A stretch of DNA of 11,043 nt, from NCBI GenBank assembly GCA_000436075.1, contig FR884643.1:11931-22973 (forward strand), written 5' to 3'. The position numbers and the translations under genes are program-made. The stretch comes from Eggerthella sp. CAG:209. GTDB taxonomy: Bacteria; Actinomycetota; Coriobacteriia; Coriobacteriales; Eggerthellaceae. The notes beneath the pieces were generated by a model. It searched no databases, was not told the DNA's origin, and saw only the letters and a program-made list of their open reading frames with translations. Positions 1-7,107 of the stretch are shown in pieces (position 1 is the first letter of the stretch; each line of letters opens with the position of its first letter).

Positions 1-666
1 TCGCATGGCCGCACCGCCTGCCGCGTTCAATTCCATCATCGAATCGATTACGGGCCTCATTTCTGCTTCGGTGATCTGGTCGATCTTTGCCGCAGCACTC
101 ATGATGCCAGTGCCCAAGGGCTTGGTGAGATACAGTACGTCACCAGGGCATGCGCCTTCATTGCGCACAATAGCATCGGGGGCAACCGTTCCGAACACCG
201 AGAGGCCATACTTTGGTTCCGTGTCGTCGATGGTGTGACCGCCGGAAACGAAGGCTCCCGCTTCAGCTACAGCGTCTGCTCCGCCTTGGAGAATAGCCGC
301 TGCGACATCGGTTCCGAGTGAGCAATCGAGAGCCAATAGATTCAACGCAATATGAGGTTGAGCGCCCATGGCGAATACGTCCGAGAGAGCATTGGCCGCC
401 GCTACACGTCCGAATTCGTAAGGATCATCTACCACGGGAGTGAAGAAGTCGACAGTGAGCACGGCAGCTAAATTGTCGTTGAGCTGCCAAACGGCGCAAT
501 CATCGCTCGTCTCGTATCCAAGCAATAGGTTACTAGCTGCAGGTGGTGCACCTGCAGGATGGAGGGAAGAAAGTATTTCCTTGAGATCGCCCGGACCCCA
601 CTTTGCAGCTCAACCGCCTTTCGAGGTAAGTTGCGTAAGGCGTATGCGCTCTTCTTTCTCGCTCAT
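1..666 (-). CDS. selD: Selenophosphate synthetase (selenide, water dikinase), selenoprotein form; 3' part missing
   Basis: SelD makes selenophosphate from selenide and ATP in the cytoplasm; selenophosphate is the selenium donor for Sec-tRNA. The first 222 residues are visible and the C-terminal third lies beyond the left edge. The start is the ATG at 666-664, preceded by AAGGAGG. The frame reads through one UGA (residue 19) in the context SKGG-U-AAKWGPGDL. This aligns with the catalytic Cys17 and Lys20 of E. coli SelD, so U19 and K22 are the active pair. Further family motifs are TVDFFTPVVDDP (71-82), DVFAMGAQPHIALNLLA (97-113) and GGHTIDDTEPKYGL (142-155), the last a SelD hallmark. It is transcribed away from fdhA, whose product needs Sec. 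A caller that treats UGA as stop would start the gene too late or miss it. Identity is very sure; Sec rather than a sequencing error is well supported by the residue's position. Confidence 0.95.
610..612 (-). other. In-frame UGA selenocysteine codon of selD
   Basis: The plus-strand tca at 610-612 is TGA on the coding strand, at codon 19 of selD. The reading frame is open and SelD-like on both sides. In the family this residue is Cys or Sec, three residues before the essential Lys, as here. By eye I find no strong compact hairpin just downstream; only a weak TGAG/CTCA closing pair spanning about 30 nt. The bSECIS therefore remains unplaced. Confidence 0.88.
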
Positions 667-922
667 ATTCCCTCCTTATACCAGTATTCCAGTATATCAG
701 GTCAAGCGATTCGGGTTTATTCTTCTATGCTGCAAACTTTGGCTTTTACCTGGTATTTTGAGTTATTTTCAGTTGAGAATTATTTAGAATAATCGACCGT
801 TTATCGATATTTTGCAAAATGGCGTCTTTTTTCGAGATGGTCGACCCTAAGAGCTTCGATACGATACGCCCGTAGAGCCCTGCCCAACAGCAGGGAAGGA
901 TAGCAATCGAAAGGAGTGGGAA
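667..922. promoter_or_regulatory. Divergent control region between selD and fdhA
   Basis: This 256-base gap separates two divergently transcribed genes and has no coding signature. It holds an AT-rich core at about 740-820, which is the likely zone for both promoters. On the minus strand, TATACT (691-696) could be a selD -10 element, but its -35 is poor. For fdhA I see TAGAAT at 785-790 but no well-spaced -35 partner. The fdhA ribosome site AAGGAG is at 911-916, six bases before the ATG; the selD site AAGGAGG ends four bases before its ATG. Palindromes and direct repeats in the gap suggest operators. That a shared regulator links selenium supply and the selenoenzyme is inference. Confidence 0.5.
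802..820. promoter_or_regulatory. Palindromic candidate operator upstream of fdhA
   Basis: Two perfect palindromes abut and share one base: TATCGATA (802-809) and ATTTTGCAAAAT (809-820). They are flanked by the inverted pair TCGACC (793-798) and GGTCGA (839-844). The placement about 100 bases before the fdhA start and just downstream of the AT-rich core suits a repressor or activator site. No known regulator consensus (for example an FNR box) is recognised. Confidence 0.3.
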
Positions 923-3900
923 ATGGAGCTGTCGCGCAGAAGCTTCTTCAAGGCTGCCGGTGCCGCATTCGCAACCAGCATGGCCTTCGAGTTTATGCAG
1001 CCTTCACCGGCTTTGGCAGTGGAATCCTCCTCCGAGTGGAAGCTCGTTAACACCGAAGAGTACACGAACATCTGCTGCTACTGCGCAGGTGGTTGTGGCT
1101 CCCTTTGCTCGGTGCGTGATGGTGAGCTTATCAACTTGGAAGGCGATCCCGATCATCCTATCAACCAGGGTGGTTTGTGCCCCAAGGGTGCAACGATGTT
1201 CCAGCTGCGTAACGTTGTAAACCCCGAAACCCATGAAATCGAAAAGAGTAAGGTTCGCCAGACCAAGCCTTTGGTTCGTCGTCCTTTCTCAAAAAAATGG
1301 GAACCCATTACGTGGGAGCAGACAATTCAGGAAATTGCCCGCAAAACCAAGGAAACCCGTGATGCTGGTTTCGTCGAAACCGAAGAAGTCAAGGGCAAGA
1401 CCCTTACCGTGAACCGCTGCGAAAGCATTGCCAGCTTGGGTGGTTCTCAACAGAACTCCGAAGAAGAGTACCTCATCCTCAAGATGATGAGAGCGCTTGG
1501 TATCGTGGCAATCGATAACCAAGCCCGTGTTTGACACGGCCCCACCGTCGCCGGTCTGGCGGCATCATTTGGTCGCGGCTCAATGACTACTCATTGGTGC
1601 GACATGCAAAACACCGATGTCATTATGAACATCGGATCCAATTCCGTTGAAAACCACCCCGTTAGCGCCAAGTGGCTGCATAAAGCTCATGATAAGGGCG
1701 CAAAGTGGATGGTTGTCGACCCCCGCTATACCCGTACTGCAGAGCAGGCAGACATCTATTGCCCCATCCGCAGCGGCACGGATATCGCGTTCTATGGTGG
1801 TCTGTACAAGTACATCATCGATAACCTGATTGAGCCTGGCTTGGCAGAGTACACCCGTACGGGCAAGAACCCCGACAACTACAACTTCGAATACCTGATC
1901 AACTACACCAACGCTTCCTACATTCTTATGGAGGAATTCGACTTCGATCCTGAAACGGGTCTGTTCAGCGGTTGGGATGCTGAAAAGGAAACCTACGACG
2001 CTCATTCCTGGCATTATGAAACCGATCACGAGGAGCCTTGGGATACTTCCGAGTCGGGTACCTATGCTTGGTCGGTGAAGCCGGGCGTACCTGGGTTTGA
2101 AAAGCCGGTCCTTACTGTTCCCAAGAAGGATGCCACGCTTCAGCATGAGCGCTGCGTATACCAGAAGTTCAAGGAGCACTACTCCCGCTACGATATGGAT
2201 ACTGTTTGCCGTGTTTGCGGCATGGACAAAGAAGACCTCGAGTTGGTGTACTCCACTTGGGCTACCTCTTGCGCTCCTGGCAAGGCTGGCACCATTCTGT
2301 ATGCACTGGGCCAGACCCAGCACACGTGTGGCGCTCAGAATACTCGTTCTATGTCGGTTCTCCAGTTGCTTTCTGGCAACATTGGTGTTCCTGGCGGCGG
2401 CGTCTGTGCATTGCGCGGCGAGCCTAACGTTCAAGGTGCAACCGACATGGGCATGCTGGTAAACGAGCAGCCTGCATATTTGAAGTGGTCGAACACCACC
2501 GACCGCGATACCTTGGCCCACTGGCTTTCAAGCCAAACCTATTCCGATGGCTATTACACGAATAAACCCAAATTCATGATTAGCCAGCTCAAGGAATGGT
2601 ATGGCGAAAACGCTACCGTCGAAAACGATTACGGTTACGACTGGTGGCCAAAGGTTCCCAGCCACGATGGCTCCGACTGGTCCGAGATGTCTTCCTTCGA
2701 AAAAATGAAGGAAGGCACCATGAAGGGTTACTACGCATGGGGCATGAACCCCTGCCACAGTGCGCCCAACTCCGGTAACGTTCGTCGCTCTATGGCCAAC
2801 TGCGACTGGGTCGTAGTTGTAGACCAAGTAATCACTGAAACTGCTTCCTTCTGGGATGCTCCCGACATGAACGCCGAGGAAATCGGCACCACGTGCTACT
2901 TCCTGCCTTGCGCTCTTATTTATGAAAAGCCGGGCACCATCCTCAACTCTGGTCGCTGGATTCAGTGGCGTCAGCAGGCAGTTGAGCCCTGGGACGAGGC
3001 AAAGCCCGACTACGAGATCTGTGATCTTCTGTGGAAGGAAATCTGCCGCCTGTACAAGGAAGAGGGCGGTGCTAACCCCGATCCTATTCTGAAGATGAAG
3101 TGGGACTACTACGTTGATGGCAAGATCGATCCCCGTCCTGTTGCTTGGGCTCTGAATGGCTACAAGCTGGAAGGCTCCGATTGGTCTCAGGGCTTCGAGT
3201 CAAACGCAGACGGCGCAACGCTCGCAAAGGGCAGCATCAACCTGCTTCCTGGTTATGCGAAGTTGGAGGCTGACGGTTCTACTGCATGCGGTATGTGGAT
3301 CTACTCCGGCTTCTACGCCAACAACGATGCTCCGCTTTCCGCTGAAAGCCAGCCCGTTTACAAGCGCAACAACGTGGACACTTCAGGCTTGGGTCTGTAC
3401 TCCGACTGGGCCTATGCTTGGCCGAACAACCGCCGCGTCATCTACAACCGCGCTTCTGCAGACCTTCAGGGTCAGCCTTGGGCGGAGGACAAGGCGTTGG
3501 TCAAGTGGGACTTGAACGAAAAGAAGTGGGTAACTGGCTATAAGGCCGGCATGGATATCCCCGACTTTGCAGCTACCAAGGCTCTGCCCGACGGCACCAC
3601 CCAGCAGATCGAGCCCAACAACAAGGCGTTCTTCATGCTGTGGGAGCAGAACGGCCGACTTGAAAGCTACGGCATGGTGGATGGCCCGCTGCCCGAACAC
3701 TACGAGCCCTTCGAAACCCCGCTTTCCGAGAACTTGCTCAATGGCCGTTTGAATAGCCCCTGTTATCTGGGTCGTCCTGATGATGAGGGCAAGAAGGGCC
3801 TTGGAACCATGTACTCTGACGAGTCCACGCGCCGTGCAACGGCAGACGAGTTCCCCTATGTTGCCACTACGTACTCTGTTACGGAGCATTGGCAGACGGG

Positions 3901-4255
3901 TGCTCAGACGCGCGCCTGCCCGGCACTTGTTGAGGCTATGCCTGGCGACATGATTGAGCTTTCGCCTGCTTTGGCGAAGGAGAAGGGCATCCAGACCGGC
4001 GACGATGTTCGTGTTTGGAACCGTCGTGCTTCTGTCGTGGTTACGGCAGTGGTTACGCCCCGTATCCGTCCGCTTACCGTCAATGGTAAGACCCAGCATC
4101 TGGTTGGCATGACCCACCACTATAGCTGGAGCAAGCTTTTCGGCCTTACTACGCATGGTGCGGTAAACGATTTGACACCAAACGTCGGCGACCCGAACAG
4201 TCAGACGCCCGAATACAAAGCGTTCCTGGTTAACATCGAGAAGACTACGGTTTAG
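923..4255 (+). CDS. fdhA: Formate dehydrogenase catalytic (alpha) subunit, selenocysteine- and Mo/W-dependent, Tat-exported
   Basis: This subunit oxidises formate to CO2 at a Mo or W bis-pyranopterin centre and passes electrons through its 4Fe-4S cluster to FdhB. The gene spans 1110 residues when the UGA at 1532-1534 is read as Sec204. The N-terminus has a Tat signal, SRRSFFK at 4-10, with a likely cleavage after PALA at about residue 32, so the enzyme acts outside the membrane. A 4Fe-4S motif follows: C51-x2-C54-x3-C58-x27-C86. The Sec motif is NQARV-U-HGPTVAGL. Molybdopterin oxidoreductase motifs run through the middle (for example LLSGNIGVPGGG), and the C-terminal dinucleotide-binding domain ends like FdnG (DLTPNVGDPNSQTPEYKAFL). 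It is a little longer than E. coli FdnG (about 1015 aa). Start: AAGGAG six bases before the ATG. The stop overlaps the fdhB ribosome site. Mo versus W cannot be told from the sequence. Confidence 0.97.
1532..1563 (+). promoter_or_regulatory. UGA selenocysteine codon and bSECIS hairpin in fdhA
   Basis: TGA at 1532-1534 is followed by a stem GTCGCC (1547-1552), loop GGTCT (1553-1557) and GGCGGC (1558-1563), giving six pairs including one G-U. The loop GGUCU matches, from memory, the SelB-recognised loop of E. coli fdhF, and the 18-nt spacing from UGA to GGUCU is also the same. The coding frame continues with family sequence immediately after the UGA. Together these show Sec insertion rather than a stop or frameshift. 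Confidence 0.93.
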
Positions 4256-4268
4256 GAGGTGACCCTAG

Positions 4269-5225
4269 ATGACTGAAATGGCTATTTTGTTCGATTCGTC
4301 TCGCTGCACTGGCTGCAGGGGTTGCCAGGTTGCCTGCAAGTGTTGGAACGACTTGCCTAGTGAGCCCACCGCGGAAAACCCTTATGATTCCGTGAATTGG
4401 GACGGTAAGTTCACCCATCCTGCCGACCTTAATTCCTGCACCCGTTTGATTATGACGTTCGAAGACTTCGAGGATGAAAAGTCCCAGAAGCGCGTTGGCT
4501 GGGCATTTGGCCGCCGTGCTTGTCAGCATTGCACCAACGCGGGCTGTGTAAATATGTGTCCCGCAGGTGCGCTGTATAAAGACGAGGAGACCGGTATGGT
4601 CACCTACGACCAGGACAAGTGCATTGGTTGCCAGAATTGTTCGGCAGCTTGCCCGTACGATGTTCCTCGCTACGAGGATCGTGGTGGCAAGACCGTTATC
4701 AACAAATGCTCGGGCTGTGTCGATCGTATTGCCCAGGGCATGATGCCGGCATGTGTTACCACCTGCCAGCCTGGCGCCCTGCAGTTCGGCACGCGCGAGG
4801 AAATGATCGCACTTGCAAATGAGCGTCTGCAGCTGCTGCGTGACCGTGGATACGAAGATGCCTGCATCTACGGCGAAAACGAGATGGAAGGCTTGCACGT
4901 TATTCAGGTTTTGAAGCACGGCACGAAGCCCCATGGCGCAGTGGAGAATCCGCAGATTCCTCCTGCTGCTTTCCTTTCGGGCATCATGAAGCCTGTCACT
5001 GCTGTTGGCGCTGGTGCTACGGTTCTCGGTCTTGCTGCAATGTTCGGCCTTGCTGCTGGGTACAAGCGCGATACGTTGGTTTACAACGACGGCAACGGCG
5101 ATACCATCAGCCTGGAAACAGGCGAGGTTACCAAGCAGGGCAATGGTCCTGACGAACGTACCGTGATGGAGGCCATTACCGAGAACCTTCCCATTGGCAA
5201 GAAAGGGGGCGATGACCATGAGTAA
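4269..5225 (+). CDS. fdhB: Formate dehydrogenase iron-sulfur (beta) subunit with membrane anchor
   Basis: This subunit carries electrons from FdhA to the cytochrome b subunit. The 318 residues contain four cysteine groups for four 4Fe-4S clusters: C13/C16/C19/C23, C85/C88/C93/C97, C118/C121/C124/C128, and C147/C150/C162/C166. A single hydrophobic segment at about 241-265 matches the C-terminal transmembrane anchor of FdnH-type subunits and is followed by a roughly 50-residue tail. There is no signal peptide, so export probably occurs as a complex with the Tat-bearing FdhA (known for FdnGH; inferred here). The start is the ATG 13 bases after the fdhA stop, with AGGAGGT overlapping that stop codon, so the two are tightly coupled. 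Length and cysteine pattern are typical for the family. Confidence 0.95.
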   Translation: MTEMAILFDSSRCTGCRGCQVACKCWNDLPSEPTAENPYDSVNWDGKFTHPADLNSCTRLIMTFEDFEDEKSQKRVGWAFGRRACQHCTNAGCVNMCPAGALYKDEETGMVTYDQDKCIGCQNCSAACPYDVPRYEDRGGKTVINKCSGCVDRIAQGMMPACVTTCQPGALQFGTREEMIALANERLQLLRDRGYEDACIYGENEMEGLHVIQVLKHGTKPHGAVENPQIPPAAFLSGIMKPVTAVGAGATVLGLAAMFGLAAGYKRDTLVYNDGNGDTISLETGEVTKQGNGPDERTVMEAITENLPIGKKGGDDHE

Positions 5226-5994
5226 GCACGCTGAGTTCGACATCACGCCTGAAGAACAGGCTGAAAATGAAGCGTTCTTGCGCGGACGCGAAGTAGCTGG
5301 CGAGCGCTATATCAAGCGTCACTCCAGGCAGGCTCGCTGGACGCATGGCATCACCGTTAGCTGCTGCATGTGGTTGATGTTCTCTGGCGCTTTCGTGTTT
5401 GTGCCTCCTCTGGCCGCCATGGTGGGCCCGGATGTGGTCTTCGCATTCCGTATGAGCCATCGTATCCTTGGCGTCGTGTTCGTATTGGTTCCCATCATCA
5501 GCGCCATCATGGCACCAGCTGGTGTGAAGCATATTATTCACAACAACATTTGCCATTGGACAGAAGACGACAAGAAGTGGATGATTCTGTTCCTGCCGTA
5601 TCTGTTCATGGCCAAGTGGATTCACATGCCCGACCAGGACGAGCAGAAGTCTGGCCAGCGTGTGGCTGACGGCGCTTTGTGGATTTCCGGCATCATCATG
5701 GGTATTACGGGCGTGCTGCTCCTTCTGAACTCGACGATCTTGCCTATGGGCACGGGAGCTCATTCGTGGCTGCTGTTCTTCCACGACCTGTTCTTCTGTA
5801 TCATGCTCATTTTCGCCCTTGCTCATATCTTCTTGGGTGCAGGCATCTTCCAGCCGTATCGCGGCATGTGGAAGGTAATGTGGAAAGACGGTCTGATCTC
5901 CGAATCCGATGCGTTGTACCATTGGGGCCACTGGGCACGCGATGTCCTCAAGACCGACAACAACGTTATCCGCAAGAAGGACGACGAAAAATAG
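5218..5994 (+). CDS. fdhC: Formate dehydrogenase cytochrome b (gamma) subunit
   Basis: This integral membrane subunit takes electrons from FdhB through b-type haem to quinone. The 258 residues form a soluble N-terminal stretch (1-40) and four hydrophobic helices at about 45-68, 78-98, 152-172 and 186-208. Histidines in or near helices that could ligate haem are H43, H81, H189 and H203, in contexts such as RMSHRILG and FFHDLFF. The C-terminal tail is basic and aromatic (QPYRGMWKVMWKDG), as in FdnI. I chose the ATG at 5218 because AAAGGGGG (5202-5209) is eight bases upstream; TTG 5194 and ATG 5212 are in frame but badly spaced. It overlaps the end of fdhB by eight bases, which indicates translational coupling. 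Identity is sure; which histidines bind haem is inferred. Confidence 0.93.
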   Translation: MSKHAEFDITPEEQAENEAFLRGREVAGERYIKRHSRQARWTHGITVSCCMWLMFSGAFVFVPPLAAMVGPDVVFAFRMSHRILGVVFVLVPIISAIMAPAGVKHIIHNNICHWTEDDKKWMILFLPYLFMAKWIHMPDQDEQKSGQRVADGALWISGIIMGITGVLLLLNSTILPMGTGAHSWLLFFHDLFFCIMLIFALAHIFLGAGIFQPYRGMWKVMWKDGLISESDALYHWGHWARDVLKTDNNVIRKKDDEK

Positions 5995-6013
5995 CGGTTG
6001 TATAAGGCCAATC

Positions 6014-6053
6014 AAAGATGCCGTTCCTCCTTTTGGCGGAGCGGCATCTTTCT
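6014..6053 (+). terminator. Intrinsic terminator after fdhABC
   Basis: AAAGATGCCG (6014-6023) pairs perfectly with CGGCATCTTT (6042-6051). Inside, after a TTC bulge, CTCC (6027-6030) pairs with GGAG (6038-6041). The 3' side runs into a short TTT tract. It begins about 20 bases after the fdhC stop and likely separates the structural operon from fdhE, although the weak T tract could allow some readthrough. Confidence 0.75.
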
Positions 6054-6058
6054 GCAAA

Positions 6059-6098
6059 GCTGCACCATTCAGGAACAATTTCTTGTTCCGCGTGCAGC
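6059..6098 (+). promoter_or_regulatory. Two-tier hairpin in the fdhE leader
   Basis: GCTGCAC (6059-6065) pairs perfectly with GTGCAGC (6092-6098), and GGAACAA (6072-6078) pairs perfectly with TTGTTCC (6083-6089) around a TTTC loop. The two helices are separated by an asymmetric internal loop (six bases against two). No T tract follows, so it is not a classic terminator. It ends 45 bases before the fdhE ATG. It may be a leader RNA control element, an mRNA stabiliser, or part of the preceding terminator. Confidence 0.5.
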
Positions 6099-6143
6099 GG
6101 AGATAGAGGCAATACCTATCCGGAAGCAACAAGGGGATGTGGA

Positions 6144-7040
6144 ATGAACCTTAAGTTTATTGATCGTGTAATAAAGGCGAACGAGGATACTTTTTCTGAG
6201 GAAGACGTCAATCGTCTAAAGTACTTTTATGGCTTATGGGATGACATGGATCGCTGGTCGAAAGGCCCAACTACCGCCGAAAAGCACTATGCAGTTCCGT
6301 CGGCAGAGGAGTTGGAAGAAGCTTGGATGGCCGATCGCCCTGTGTTCTCGTTTGCCCCTCCAAAAATCCAGAAAAGTCGTTTTGCGGCGATATGCTATAG
6401 CCTTCGTGAATACGTTTGCGACGAGGGGGGATTGAGCGAAGAAGATGCCAAGGCGCTTCTTGAAGTCAATTTCCGCTCACTGGTTGAGCAGGAGGATATG
6501 GAGCTTGCGGCAAGCGACCCTGAGGCATTTATTGGGGGATTGCTTTCCAATGCCTACGAGCAGGAAATTCCCTCTGCCGCAGCTCACATGGTCGCTATGG
6601 TTGGCATGATGGCCTTGCGCGTTGATTTGGAACTCGTGGCAAAAGCTGTGGTAAAAGAGCAGCGCAAGATCAACAAAATGAACCATAATCCGCTTTCCTG
6701 CCCCGTGTGCGGAAGCACACCTGCATTGGCTAAAGTTGGTGGCGAAAGCCCTACTGATGGTCGTGGCCGAACCCTGTATTGTCAGCAATGTGGAACCGAA
6801 TGGGCATTCGAGCGTATTCGCTGTGCGCGTTGTGGCTCACAGAACCCTCAGCATCTTCATTACTTCAACGTTGAGGGTGACGATGCCCATCGCATTCACA
6901 AGTGCGATGAATGCAACGGCTATATTCGCACGGTGTTCATCGAGGATGCTTTGCGTCCGTTCTCTTACGAGGTCGAGGAAGTGGTAACCGCAAAGCTTGA
7001 TGCTATTGCCCGTGACCCAAAGTTTCAGACGCAAGAGTAG
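6144..7040 (+). CDS. fdhE: Formate dehydrogenase maturation/quality-control protein FdhE
   Basis: FdhE proteins are cytoplasmic, rubredoxin-like factors that bind the formate dehydrogenase catalytic subunit and are needed for its activity before Tat export. The protein has 298 residues, close to E. coli FdhE (309). The N-terminal half is helical and variable. The C-terminal half has four CxxC pairs: C186/C189 (SCPVCGS), C213/C216, C227/C230 and C254/C257, the metal-binding rubredoxin-like modules of the family. Start: ATG 6144, seven bases after AAGGGG. A longer in-frame start at 6018 lies inside the fdhC terminator and is rejected. It follows fdhABC after a terminator and a structured leader, so it probably has its own promoter or depends on readthrough. 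Ends are typical; no oddities. Confidence 0.93.
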   Translation: MNLKFIDRVIKANEDTFSEEDVNRLKYFYGLWDDMDRWSKGPTTAEKHYAVPSAEELEEAWMADRPVFSFAPPKIQKSRFAAICYSLREYVCDEGGLSEEDAKALLEVNFRSLVEQEDMELAASDPEAFIGGLLSNAYEQEIPSAAAHMVAMVGMMALRVDLELVAKAVVKEQRKINKMNHNPLSCPVCGSTPALAKVGGESPTDGRGRTLYCQQCGTEWAFERIRCARCGSQNPQHLHYFNVEGDDAHRIHKCDECNGYIRTVFIEDALRPFSYEVEEVVTAKLDAIARDPKFQTQE

Positions 7041-7058
7041 TGTTGAAGCATAGACTTG

Positions 7059-7087
7059 AAGGCGGCCATAAAGGTCGCCTTTTTTAT
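7059..7087 (+). terminator. Intrinsic terminator after fdhE
   Basis: AAGGCGGCC (7059-7067) pairs with GGTCGCCTT (7073-7081) over nine pairs, one of them G-U, around an ATAAA loop. A run of T follows from 7080 to 7085. This is a textbook Rho-independent terminator 18 bases after the fdhE stop. It ends only about 20 bases before the next gene's start, leaving little room for a separate promoter. Confidence 0.85.
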
Positions 7088-7107
7088 TTGTCGGTAGTTG
7101 GAGGACT

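Noticed and set aside
1580..2521. Long minus-strand open frame of 313 codons inside fdhA.
   Set aside because: It is antisense to a strongly supported formate dehydrogenase sequence and its translation has no recognisable domain; it is a shadow of codon bias.
5194..5217. Upstream TTG start adding eight residues to fdhC.
   Set aside because: The AAAGGGGG ribosome site lies within this extension and fits ATG 5218 with eight-base spacing.
4245..6132. Two long minus-strand frames antisense to fdhB and fdhC (4245-5246 and 5176-6132).
   Set aside because: They mirror well-supported genes, lack family character, and lie across the terminator region.
6018..6143. Upstream start adding 42 residues to fdhE.
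   Set aside because: The added sequence overlaps the fdhC terminator and the leader hairpin and does not look like FdhE.
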